Of a stretch of 7,541 nucleotides of DNA, positions 1 through 6,965 are shown in pieces. The stretch is taken from NCBI GenBank assembly GCA_947630205.1, contig CANRGW010000056.1, positions 1-7,541 on the forward strand. Reading direction: 5' to 3'. The first letter of the stretch is position 1, and each line of letters starts with the position of its first letter. The position numbers and the translations under genes were made by a program. This DNA is from an uncultured Bacilli bacterium (GTDB lineage: Bacteria; Bacillota_I; Bacilli_A; RF39; UBA660). Below the pieces are notes generated by a model. It worked only from the letters and a program-made list of their open reading frames with translations, was not told where the DNA came from and did not search any database.

Positions 1-2
1 GA

Positions 3-1100
3 ACATTTGCTAGAGAACAGGCAAAAGAAGGACAAATATTAGGTATTCAAACAGCAACGGGGGATCCTGATTTAGTTGATATAGTAGAACCAGTAGATCC
101 TACAGAAACTAGCGAAGACGTAACTGTTGATTTAGGCTTTGGTACTTCTGTAGCTAGTGCCCCTGAGACTAGTGCAGCTGATGCAAGTGGTCAGGTATCT
201 ACGGCTGAACTTGAAGCAATAAGATCTGCCTTAAGCACTGCTAAAAAGGTATGTGAAGAAACGGTTACTAACGCTATTAATGAATGTAAAGGGATTTTTG
301 ATGGTTTAAATACACATACGAAAGAAAGACTTGGTTCAATAACAGCTGATAGTATTCTTGCAGATTTGAATAAATTTGCTAGTAATTGGATGGATGAACT
401 TGATGGTATGATAGCATGGGATGATACTTCATATACTAAAGCACAAGAGGCTAATGAAGGAACTGGTGAACCAGGCGGTACCCCTGCTAGTATTACTCCA
501 GACGGTGGTTCTGGTTATGGAGGAGGAAATAAAGGCGGCAAAAAAGGTTCTTCTGGTGGTGAAACAGATCCTAAGCCAGTTACTCCAGATCCAGTTAAGC
601 CGGATGTCTTTATTCAATCAGCAGTTGTTGGAACATTATTGTTTACTGTAATTACACCTTTGTATGAAACTATAGGTGGTCCTTCAACTATTCAATCTAG
701 TTTAACATCTACTTATGATGTTGTTGGTATTATTTATCAAAATGGTAAATATTATTATAGAATTTACGATGCTAGTTTGAAAAAATTCTATTATGCTGAG
801 GTCAATGAAAATTCTAAATTAACAACGGAATATAAGGAATTATTAAAGAGTAAAGAAGGAGAGAGTACAATGATGTTGACTTCTCCTAAAATTGGTGAAG
901 ATGTATTCTCTAAAATGACAGATGCTAATACTGCATATTTCATTAAAGATACAGTTGAACAAGATGGAATTCCTTATGGATTAGTCGTTGATGGAACAGA
1001 TGGTAATTCTTATTATGTTCCAATGGATAGTACTACAGAAGTAGTAACAATAGACTCTTTGTTATCAGGTACAACTTCTAGTACGGAAAGTGCAAGTTAG
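3..1100 (+). CDS. Partial (5' end missing) protein with Gly/Pro linker, hydrophobic segment and C-terminal domain; possible T7SS-associated protein
   Basis: The frame is open from the first bases to the TAG at 1098-1100, so this is the 3' part of a longer gene; 365 residues are visible. A TTG at 366 is in frame but has no Shine-Dalgarno and lies inside a helix, so it is not the start. Visible order, counting from the codon at base 3: an acidic, Thr/Ser/Ala-rich low-complexity stretch (about 20-65); a helical region (about 66-145) with two cysteines 11 residues apart (C84, C95) and the motif NWMDEL; a linker rich in Gly then Pro (about 153-201, ending PKPVTPDPVKPD); a hydrophobic run of about 19 residues (203-221) that could be a membrane helix or a buried one; and a domain rich in Tyr, Val and Thr (about 233-365), probably beta-rich. 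I do not recognise the family. Helix-linker-C-terminal-domain layouts occur in T7SS substrates and surface proteins, and essC lies downstream, so a T7SS role is an inference. It probably forms an operon with the next gene. Confidence 0.8.
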   Translation, partial: TFAREQAKEGQILGIQTATGDPDLVDIVEPVDPTETSEDVTVDLGFGTSVASAPETSAADASGQVSTAELEAIRSALSTAKKVCEETVTNAINECKGIFDGLNTHTKERLGSITADSILADLNKFASNWMDELDGMIAWDDTSYTKAQEANEGTGEPGGTPASITPDGGSGYGGGNKGGKKGSSGGETDPKPVTPDPVKPDVFIQSAVVGTLLFTVITPLYETIGGPSTIQSSLTSTYDVVGIIYQNGKYYYRIYDASLKKFYYAEVNENSKLTTEYKELLKSKEGESTMMLTSPKIGEDVFSKMTDANTAYFIKDTVEQDGIPYGLVVDGTDGNSYYVPMDSTTEVVTIDSLLSGTTSSTESAS

Positions 1101-1104
1101 GAGG
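1099..1104 (+). promoter_or_regulatory. Strong Shine-Dalgarno overlapping the upstream stop codon
   Basis: AGGAGG begins on the second base of the TAG stop of the preceding gene and sits 6 bases before the ATG at 1111. It decides the start of the next gene: the in-frame GTG at 1090 lies upstream of the Shine-Dalgarno and inside the preceding gene, so it is not used. The arrangement suggests translational coupling of the two genes. Confidence 0.85.
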
Positions 1105-1110
1105 GGTGCG

Positions 1111-1830
1111 ATGAAAAATTTTACAACTGCAGAATTGCAGAAAGCTTTAGAGCAAGCAAAACAACGTTTTAAAAATGATGTTGAAACGTTAGTTGCAACT
1201 GATTGGATTGTATCAGCTTTAAAAGAAAATGATACTAATGTATCTTCAAATATTTCTACTAAGTTAAATGGTGCTATAGAAGAATTAACAAAAGCTCTAG
1301 GTGACGTTTCTAGTCAATTTAATGTTTATGCTAATGGTAATAATCAAGGGACAGTTGAAAGTTTAAAAGCTTCTATTCCTAACGATGTTAGTGGTTATAC
1401 TCAAACCCTTACTGCTGAAATAGCAAAAGCATCTGAAATGGCAGGAGATGAAGCTGGTCAGAAATACCAGACTTTATTAACTCAGTATAATGATGGTGTT
1501 GATAGTGTTGAGAAATCTATAACGGCAATTAATCAAGATATTAAGGATTATATTACTCTTAATAATAGAAAAAGAAATCTTACTTCTGAATTGCATAATC
1601 TTAGTTTTCCGAGTGATCAACAATCAGGAACGCGTGTAGACTATTATTATAGCAGGGTTAGTGAATTAAATCGTCAAATAAGAGCTTGTAATGAAAAAAT
1701 TAAAGCATATGAGAATAATATTCCAACTAAAATTACAGCAGTCGAAAGTATAATAAATGGAAGTATAAATAATGTTATAGAAGCTATGATAGACCTTATG
1801 AACGATTATCTTTGGAAAAAGACAGCTTAA
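1111..1830 (+). CDS. Helical protein of 239 residues, family not recognised; candidate T7SS-linked substrate or partner
   Basis: The ATG at 1111 is chosen because a perfect AGGAGG lies 6 bases upstream; the stop is TAA. The product has no signal peptide and no obvious membrane segment. It is dominated by polar, heptad-like helices: about 5-40 (with DW at 31-32), 50-72, 95-150, 150-163 and 175-235. A Gly/Asn-rich break (YANGNNQG, 73-80) separates the N-terminal helices from the rest, and a Ser/Pro/Asp/Gln loop (165-173) precedes the last helices. There is one cysteine (C193). The length is well above a WXG100 protein (about 100 residues), there is no clear WXG turn, and I see no YxxxD/E signal near the C-terminus, so it is not a canonical Esx protein. 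Long all-helical proteins beside essC are often LXG-like substrates or their chaperones, but that is inference from context. It is the last gene before a strong terminator and is probably co-transcribed with the upstream gene. Confidence 0.85.
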   Translation: MKNFTTAELQKALEQAKQRFKNDVETLVATDWIVSALKENDTNVSSNISTKLNGAIEELTKALGDVSSQFNVYANGNNQGTVESLKASIPNDVSGYTQTLTAEIAKASEMAGDEAGQKYQTLLTQYNDGVDSVEKSITAINQDIKDYITLNNRKRNLTSELHNLSFPSDQQSGTRVDYYYSRVSELNRQIRACNEKIKAYENNIPTKITAVESIINGSINNVIEAMIDLMNDYLWKKTA

Positions 1831-1831
1831 T

Positions 1832-1894
1832 AAAAATATTAGATTAGTAATTATAAAAAGTTATGAAAAGTAATTGCTATCTAATATTTTTTTT
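1832..1894 (+). terminator. Rho-independent terminator after the 239-residue gene
   Basis: A perfect 13-bp inverted repeat pairs 1832-1844 with 1879-1891. Across a one-base bulge at 1845 it extends inward by about 8 more pairs (1846-1853 with 1871-1878, one of them G-T). The loop is A-rich, and the right arm runs into eight T residues (1887-1894). It ends the upstream two-gene unit. The stem is AT-rich, so its strength rests on length. The right arm overlaps the -35 box of the following promoter. Confidence 0.8.
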
Positions 1895-1902
1895 GTTATA
1901 CT
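1874..1902 (+). promoter_or_regulatory. Sigma-A type promoter for essC-esaB (extended -10)
   Basis: The -35 box is TTGCTA (1874-1879, 4 of 6 consensus), followed by a 17-base spacer and TATACT (1897-1902, 5 of 6), preceded by TGT, which gives an extended -10. Transcription would start near 1908-1910, leaving a 5' leader of about 20 bases before the ATG at 1928. This implies that essC is transcribed separately from the two upstream genes. Confidence 0.65.
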
Positions 1903-1927
1903 ATTGTATATAGAATAGAGGGATATT

Positions 1928-4900
1928 ATGAAGATATTAGTACTAAAAAAAGATAGAATAATAACAACAACCTTACCTAATACTATTTATGGTGATTTTC
2001 AGATTGTTGATATAGATGATAATGGTAATCAAATAGATTTAATTACTATAAAAGAGAAAAATGGTAAATGGTTGCTTACTAATACAGCTGATACAGCCAT
2101 TATTGTTAATAATAACCCTGTTGGAAGTGTCAATTTAACAGATTATTTTGCTTGTGAGATTTTATATCGTAAAAGTGATTATAAATATATTTTATATTGT
2201 ATTCCAACTTATGATAAAACAACGCTTTATCAAGTTTTAGATCCTTCTATTATGATTGGAACCAATAATCCTGATATTTTATATAGACATAATTATTTAA
2301 GTACGTTTAGCGTTCGTATTTATTATGAGAATGCTTGGTATATTGAGGTTTTAACTGATACTCATTTAGTTTATTTAAATAACCGAAGTGTTAAAAAAGA
2401 AAGATTATATAATGGTGATGTTGTATTTATTTTAGGACTTAGAATTGTTGTTCTTGGTAACTATATGATTATCAATAATCCATATAATACGGTTAATATT
2501 AATAATCAAAAATTAAAACCAATTAGTTTAGGTAGTGTTTCTCAAAAGAATGAAATAGAAGAAGAATTAGATATTTATGATGAAGAAGATTATTTCTTTA
2601 GAACCCCTCGTTTTAAAAGAAATATCATTGAAGAAACTTTCCATATCGATTCACCACCTGAAAATCAAGATCCAGAGTCAATGCCTTTCTTTTTAACTCT
2701 TGCATCTTCAATGACAATGGCTGCTACTAGTAGTATGTCTCTATATTCAATGATTTCTAGATTAAATGAAGGAGCTACCCTTAAAGATGTTCTTCCAATG
2801 TTAATTGTTACAGTTATTACCCTTTTTGCATCTTTTGTTGTTCCAATAATTTCTAGAGTATGGCAAAAAAAACATAATAAAAAGAAAGAAAAACTACGTC
2901 AAGAAAAATATACGGAATATGTTCATGAAAGAGATAAAGATATTAAAGATAAACTAGAAGAACAAAAATTTATTTTGGTTGAAAATAATCAAACTAATGA
3001 AAAATGTTATGAAATTATTTCTAATCGCCAAAATACTTTATGGGAAAGAAAACTTGACCATGATGACTTTTTAAATTTAAGAATTGGAATAGGTGATATT
3101 AAAGCATCAGTTAAAATAGAGTATGAAAAAGAAAGATTTACTTTAGTTGACGATAATTTAAAAAAATTGTTGTATGATGTTGCAGGAAGCGAGAAAAAAC
3201 TTGAAAATGTTCCAGTTACGGTTTCTTTAACGGAAAAAAATATAATGGCTATTACTTCAGAAACGAAACTTGGTTATCAATTTTTAGAAACAATAATTTT
3301 ACAAATGATTTCTTATCACAGTTACGAAGATTTAAAAATTGTTGTTTTAACTAAAGAAGAAAATGCTACTTATTTTGAGTATTTGCGTTTAACACCATTT
3401 GTTTGGAATAATCAAAAAACATTTAGGTTTTTTGGAACAACGAAAGAAGAAATAAATCAGATATCTGGATATTTACTTGAAGAATATATGAACCGTAAGT
3501 ATACAGATAAAGAAAGAAGTTATGAAGTTACTTCTCCTGATTTCCATGATTATTTACCATATTATGTTATTGTTACCGATAATTATAAAAATATAAGAAA
3601 TGTTGAAATACTTGATAAAATTTTACATGAAGAAAGCAATTTTGGTTTTTCTATTATTGCTTTAGATAGAAGTTTAAGAAGACTTCCTGATGAGGCTAAA
3701 GTATTTATTGATATAAATAACGATAAAAGTTTAATGCTAGAACCAGACTTAACAACTGGGGCTAAACAAGAATTTAGGGCTGATCTTAATACATTAAACA
3801 TGAACCTTTTAACAGGAAAAGTTGCTAATGTTCCTATTGAATTTCAAAAAGGACGATTTATGTTACCAACTACTTATACATTCTTGGAAATGTATAATGT
3901 TGGACGTGTTGAACAGTTAAATGTTATTAATAGATGGAAAGACTCTAATCCAATTAATAGTTTACAGGCTCCCGTTGGAATTTTAGAAACAGGTGATTTA
4001 TTAACGCTTGATATTCATGAAAAATTTCATGGACCACATGGATTAATTGCTGGTATGACTGGTTCCGGTAAATCAGAATTTATTATAACGTATATTTTAT
4101 CAATGGCTATTAATTATCATCCTGACGAAGTAAATTTTGTTTTAATCGATTATAAAGGTGGAGGTTTAGCTGGGGCTTTTGAAAATAAAGATAATGGTGT
4201 TAAATTACCACATATTGCTGGTATTATAACTAACCTTGATAGAACAGAGATTACAAGAGCATTATCTAGTTTAAATTCTGAACTTAGAAGAAGACAAAAG
4301 ATATTTAATGAGGCTCGTGATAAGTTAAATGAGTCAACAATTGATATTTATAAGTATCAAAGATTATATCGTAATGGACAAGTTGATGAACCTATGAGTC
4401 ATTTGATTATCATAAGTGATGAGTTTGCCGAATTAAAAATGCAGCAACCAGAGTTTATGGATGAACTTATGTCAATTGCTCGTATTGGTCGTAGTTTAGG
4501 AGTACATTTAATTTTGGCTACTCAGAAACCAAGTGGTATTGTTAATGATCAGATTTGGAGTAACTCACGTTTTAAAGTTTGTTTAAAAGTTCAAGATAGA
4601 AGCGATTCGATGGATATGTTAAAAAGACCAGATGCTGCAAATATTACTAATGTTGGTAGTTTCTTCTTACAAGTAGGTTTTAATGAATATTTCTATTTTG
4701 GACAAAGTGCCTGGTCAGGAGCACCTTATTATCCAAGTGATTTCCGTATTAAAAAAATTGATAGTTCCATAGATTTTATCAATAACTATGGAGCAGTTTA
4801 TAAAAACGTTGATAACACTATTAAAAAAAGTGTTAAAAGTCAAGGTGAAGAGATTACTAATATTGTTAAATATTTAGATGAAGTTGCATATAAAGAAAAT

Positions 4901-5368
4901 ATTATGGTTAACCAATTATGGTTAAATCGTATTCCAGATTTTATAAAATTAGATGCTCTTAAAAATAAATATAATTATAAAAAAGATATTTTGATTAATC
5001 CTTTAATTGGAGAATTTGATGATCCTGTTAATCAACAACAACATATGTTAACACTTCCAATAAGTCAAAGTGGTAATACAGCAATTTATGGGCTTTCTGG
5101 AAGTGGTAAAGAATTAGTTTTAACAACGGTTGTTTATTCATGTGCAACAACTTATACTCCAGATGAAGTTAATTTCTATATTTTAGATTTTGGTTCAGAA
5201 ACAATGCTTAATTTAAAGAATTTACCTCATGTTGGAGATGTTATTCTTTCTAATGATAAAGATAAATTAGAAAATCTATTTAAGTTATTAAATTCTTATA
5301 TTGAAGAAAGAAAAAGATTATTTTTAAATTATGCTGGTAGTATTGTTGAATATAAAAAAGCAACATGA
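1928..5368 (+). CDS. essC: T7SSb motor ATPase EssC/YukB, front part: FHA-like domains, two membrane helices, ATPase domain 1 and half of domain 2
   Basis: EssC is the membrane-bound FtsK/SpoIIIE-family ATPase that drives substrate export in Firmicute type VII secretion. AGAGGGA at 1917-1923 precedes the ATG at 1928. Order: two FHA-like beta domains (about 1-95 and 100-195) without an obvious phosphothreonine-binding signature; an acidic linker; two hydrophobic segments (about 252-275 and 289-309); a basic, charged helix (about 311-355) leading into the cytoplasmic part. ATPase domain 1 looks intact: Walker A GMTGSGKS (709-716), LIDYKGGG near 741, Walker B DEFAELK with D831-E832, ATQKPSG from 864, and the EssC-type GQSAWSGAPYYP. 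Domain 2 begins with a Walker A-like GLSGSGKE (1055-1062), where Ser/Thr is replaced by Glu. The frame ends at a TGA after residue 1146, in the middle of domain 2. The same frame continues with family-matching sequence, so this is a broken gene rather than a naturally short one. Family members have three ATPase modules and about 1,500 residues; the joined frame here has 1,543 codons including the TGA. Confidence 0.93.
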   Translation: MKILVLKKDRIITTTLPNTIYGDFQIVDIDDNGNQIDLITIKEKNGKWLLTNTADTAIIVNNNPVGSVNLTDYFACEILYRKSDYKYILYCIPTYDKTTLYQVLDPSIMIGTNNPDILYRHNYLSTFSVRIYYENAWYIEVLTDTHLVYLNNRSVKKERLYNGDVVFILGLRIVVLGNYMIINNPYNTVNINNQKLKPISLGSVSQKNEIEEELDIYDEEDYFFRTPRFKRNIIEETFHIDSPPENQDPESMPFFLTLASSMTMAATSSMSLYSMISRLNEGATLKDVLPMLIVTVITLFASFVVPIISRVWQKKHNKKKEKLRQEKYTEYVHERDKDIKDKLEEQKFILVENNQTNEKCYEIISNRQNTLWERKLDHDDFLNLRIGIGDIKASVKIEYEKERFTLVDDNLKKLLYDVAGSEKKLENVPVTVSLTEKNIMAITSETKLGYQFLETIILQMISYHSYEDLKIVVLTKEENATYFEYLRLTPFVWNNQKTFRFFGTTKEEINQISGYLLEEYMNRKYTDKERSYEVTSPDFHDYLPYYVIVTDNYKNIRNVEILDKILHEESNFGFSIIALDRSLRRLPDEAKVFIDINNDKSLMLEPDLTTGAKQEFRADLNTLNMNLLTGKVANVPIEFQKGRFMLPTTYTFLEMYNVGRVEQLNVINRWKDSNPINSLQAPVGILETGDLLTLDIHEKFHGPHGLIAGMTGSGKSEFIITYILSMAINYHPDEVNFVLIDYKGGGLAGAFENKDNGVKLPHIAGIITNLDRTEITRALSSLNSELRRRQKIFNEARDKLNESTIDIYKYQRLYRNGQVDEPMSHLIIISDEFAELKMQQPEFMDELMSIARIGRSLGVHLILATQKPSGIVNDQIWSNSRFKVCLKVQDRSDSMDMLKRPDAANITNVGSFFLQVGFNEYFYFGQSAWSGAPYYPSDFRIKKIDSSIDFINNYGAVYKNVDNTIKKSVKSQGEEITNIVKYLDEVAYKENIMVNQLWLNRIPDFIKLDALKNKYNYKKDILINPLIGEFDDPVNQQQHMLTLPISQSGNTAIYGLSGSGKELVLTTVVYSCATTYTPDEVNFYILDFGSETMLNLKNLPHVGDVILSNDKDKLENLFKLLNSYIEERKRLFLNYAGSIVEYKKAT
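5366..5368 (+). other. In-frame TGA interrupting essC
   Basis: TGA falls exactly in the essC frame. The codons after it read KNIPSIIV and run into the ATG at 5393 without any frame change, so a single base substitution explains the break and an indel does not. It lies between ERKRLF and IPSIIVMINGFD, both typical of EssC domain 2, in a variable polar turn. A GGA (Gly), CGA or AGA (Arg) to TGA change would suffice. All 16 tryptophans in the window use TGG, which argues against general UGA reassignment. The other stops seen are TAG, TAA, TAA and TAG. Confidence 0.9.
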
Positions 5369-5392
5369 AAAAATATTCCATCAATTATTGTT

Positions 5393-6559
5393 ATGATAAA
5401 TGGATTCGATTCTTTTTCTGAATTGTATTCTGATTATGTTGAAGTATTAACTAAGTATACTAGAGAGTGTCCACGTTTTGGAATTTACTTTATGGTAACA
5501 GGAAATGGTACTAACTCAATTCGTTATAAATTGGCTCAAAACTTTAAAATGGCTTTGGCCCTTGAACTTAATGATAAGAGTGATTACTATGCTGTTGTTG
5601 GAAAAACGACAATTTTACCTTCTAAAGCGGTTGGACGTGGTCTTGTTAAAATAGGTGATGGGGTTTATGAATTTCAAACAGCACATCCATCAAGAAAAGA
5701 AGAAAGTAGTGAATTCTTTAAAAAATTGGCTGTTGAACTTAAAGAAAAATATCCTAATAAAGCACCTGCTATTCCAGTATTACCAGAAACTGTTAATATG
5801 AAGATATTTGATGACCCTATTGAAAACTTAAATCATATTCCAGTTGGTATTTATAAAGATAATTTAGAGATTTGTTTTTATGACTTTAAAAAGTTATTCT
5901 TTAATAAGATTGTTGCTAATGATATTGATAATACTAAATCCTTTGTTAAAGAACTATTGAGTGAATTTAATGGTATTACCAAATTTAAAACTTATTTATT
6001 TGATGCTAATAATCAAATATCAGAAAATTATCTTAATATAACTAAATATACAAATAATTTTGATGCTGTTTTTAATAGTATTAATGATAATGTCAATAAG
6101 ATATATGATGAATATGAAAAGGCTAATTATGATAATAGTATTATTGCTAAATATCAACCTATGTTAGTTGTTATTTATGACTTTAATCGTTTGAAGAGTA
6201 AATTAACAGTTGATTTAGGAGCAATTCTTACGAATTTGTTTAATAAACAAGAAAAACTTCCAATTATTAATTTTGTTGTTGTCGATAGTGTAGAAACATT
6301 TAAGAAATTTGAATTTGAAAGTTGGTATAAACAAGTTAGTAGTCCTGATGATGCTATTTGGATTGGTGAAGGTATTGCTAATCAATTTACAATTAAACTT
6401 ACAAGAAGTAGTGATAGGGCTTTACAAGCTCAGCTTAAAAATGATTTTGGTTATGTTATTATTAGTGGTCGTCATGCATTAATGAAAGTTTTGACTTTTG
6501 ATGCTAATAATTTACAAGAAGTAAATGAACGGATTAATAATAGTGTAGAGGAGTTATAA
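5393..6559 (+). CDS. essC: EssC back part: end of ATPase domain 2 and degenerate ATPase domain 3 (separated by in-frame TGA)
   Basis: This is the continuation of the essC frame, not an independent gene: homology-like sequence already starts at 5369, and there is no Shine-Dalgarno before the ATG at 5393, which is just an internal methionine. Counting from that ATG, residues 1-130 complete domain 2, with a Walker B-like strand lacking the catalytic acidic pair (IIVMINGFD), then LNDKSDYYAVVG and the characteristic GRGLVKIGDGVYEFQ turn. Residues about 142-388 form domain 3. There the Walker A position reads VANDIDNTKS (174-183), without the glycines of a P-loop, and the Walker B position reads LVVIYDF (258-264) without a DE pair, so it should not hydrolyse ATP. 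Degenerate second and third domains are known in EccC/EssC proteins, where they take part in substrate recognition and control of domain 1. If the TGA is a real stop, this part is probably not made, because reinitiation looks poor. It ends with TAA one base before esaB. Confidence 0.9.
   Translation: MINGFDSFSELYSDYVEVLTKYTRECPRFGIYFMVTGNGTNSIRYKLAQNFKMALALELNDKSDYYAVVGKTTILPSKAVGRGLVKIGDGVYEFQTAHPSRKEESSEFFKKLAVELKEKYPNKAPAIPVLPETVNMKIFDDPIENLNHIPVGIYKDNLEICFYDFKKLFFNKIVANDIDNTKSFVKELLSEFNGITKFKTYLFDANNQISENYLNITKYTNNFDAVFNSINDNVNKIYDEYEKANYDNSIIAKYQPMLVVIYDFNRLKSKLTVDLGAILTNLFNKQEKLPIINFVVVDSVETFKKFEFESWYKQVSSPDDAIWIGEGIANQFTIKLTRSSDRALQAQLKNDFGYVIISGRHALMKVLTFDANNLQEVNERINNSVEEL
6547..6553 (+). 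promoter_or_regulatory. Ribosome binding site of esaB inside the end of essC
   Basis: AGAGGAG lies within the last codons of essC and 7 bases before the ATG at 6561. The essC TAA and the esaB ATG are separated by one base, so translation of the two is probably coupled. Early stopping at the essC TGA could therefore lower EsaB output. Confidence 0.75.
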
Positions 6560-6560
6560 T

Positions 6561-6815
6561 ATGAACCATAAAGTTTTAGTTGAAGTTTATGTTCCGGAAT
6601 TAGATATAAAATATGATTTATTTTTACCAGTTCATAAGAAAATTGGAAATGTTATTTTAGGACTTGTTAAAGGAATACACGAATTAACCGATGGTGCTTA
6701 TCCTATTAGTTCTAATCATGCTTTAATGAATAGTGATACTTGTGAATTTTATGATGGGGATTTGAATATAAAAGATGCCAAGATTTTAAATGGAACAAAA
6801 TTAATCTTAATTTAG
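6561..6815 (+). CDS. esaB: EsaB/YukD-type ubiquitin-like T7SS protein
   Basis: The 84-residue product matches the size of EsaB/YukD proteins (about 80 residues), small cytoplasmic proteins with a ubiquitin-like fold that are conserved in Firmicute T7SS loci. Visible hallmarks: an N-terminal beta-strand (KVLVEVYVPE, 4-13); a second strand with YDLFLPVHKKIG (18-29), matching the family's yDl.lP pattern; a central helix (about 30-42, VILGLVKGIHEL); and a C-terminal LNGTKLILI strand (76-84), the usual end of these ubiquitin-like folds. It has no di-glycine tail, consistent with YukD not being a conjugated modifier. The start is supported by a Shine-Dalgarno 7 bases upstream. It follows essC by one base and is the last gene of that unit, with a terminator beginning 5 bases after its TAG. 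The order essC then esaB differs from S. aureus, where esaB precedes essB and essC. The assignment rests on pattern, length and location. Confidence 0.85.
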   Translation: MNHKVLVEVYVPELDIKYDLFLPVHKKIGNVILGLVKGIHELTDGAYPISSNHALMNSDTCEFYDGDLNIKDAKILNGTKLILI

Positions 6816-6819
6816 GTTT

Positions 6820-6855
6820 ATAAAAACTATCAAGATAAAAATTGATAGTTTTTAT
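6820..6855 (+). terminator. Rho-independent terminator of essC-esaB
   Basis: A perfect 14-bp inverted repeat pairs 6820-6833 with 6842-6855 around an 8-base A-rich loop. The right arm contains a run of five T residues, and the left arm carries the matching A run, so it could act in both directions. It begins 5 bases after the esaB stop. Confidence 0.8.
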
Positions 6856-6860
6856 TCAAG

Positions 6861-6906
6861 AAAATAGTTTTAACAATTAAGAATGTTAAAATTATTTTGC
6901 TTTTTT
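6861..6906 (+). terminator. Second terminator-like hairpin between esaB and rnr
   Basis: The arms 6861-6875 and 6884-6898 pair over 15 positions with one G-T pair, around an 8-base loop, and are followed by GC and six T residues (6901-6906). It lies 5 bases after the first hairpin and before the rnr promoter, so it probably acts as a back-up terminator insulating rnr. The stem is very AT-rich, so its strength is uncertain. Confidence 0.55.
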
Positions 6907-6918
6907 ACTAAAGTTCTT

Positions 6919-6945
6919 TTGTTAAAGGAAAAATAATGTTATACT
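6919..6945 (+). promoter_or_regulatory. Probable extended -10 promoter for rnr
   Basis: TATACT at 6940-6945 is preceded by TGT, an extended -10 identical to the one before essC. The best upstream -35-like hexamer is TTGTTA at 6919-6924, but the spacer is only 15 bases, so recognition may rely on the extended -10. The predicted start near 6952 leaves a leader of about 15 bases. Confidence 0.55.
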
Positions 6946-6965
6946 AGTATTGAAAGTTGGTGCTT

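Noticed and set aside
421..651. Overlapping short open frames on both strands (421-651 plus strand, 429-617 minus strand).
   Set aside because: They lie inside the clear frame of gene 1, have no ribosome binding sites and encode low-complexity peptides.
366..1100. A separate gene starting at TTG 366.
   Set aside because: The frame is open upstream to base 3, and there is no ribosome binding site before the TTG, so it is an internal leucine of a longer gene.
1090..1110. A GTG start at 1090 for the 239-residue gene.
   Set aside because: It lies upstream of the AGGAGG and inside the preceding gene; the ATG at 1111 has ideal spacing.
3583..3801. A 72-codon open frame on the minus strand.
   Set aside because: It lies fully within essC, which is strongly supported, and has no features of its own.
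5341..5372. Programmed frameshift or homopolymer phase variation at the A-runs around the essC break.
   Set aside because: The frame is unchanged across the break, so slippage would not restore the gene; a substitution is the simpler account.
5365..5421. An ATG overlapping the essC TGA (ATGA), which might start a coupled downstream gene.
   Set aside because: That frame stops after 18 codons, has no Shine-Dalgarno and resembles nothing; the essC frame itself carries the family motifs.
1928..6559. UGA read as tryptophan throughout (genetic code 4).
   Set aside because: All visible tryptophans use TGG and no other in-frame TGA occurs, which is unlike AT-rich genomes that use code 4.
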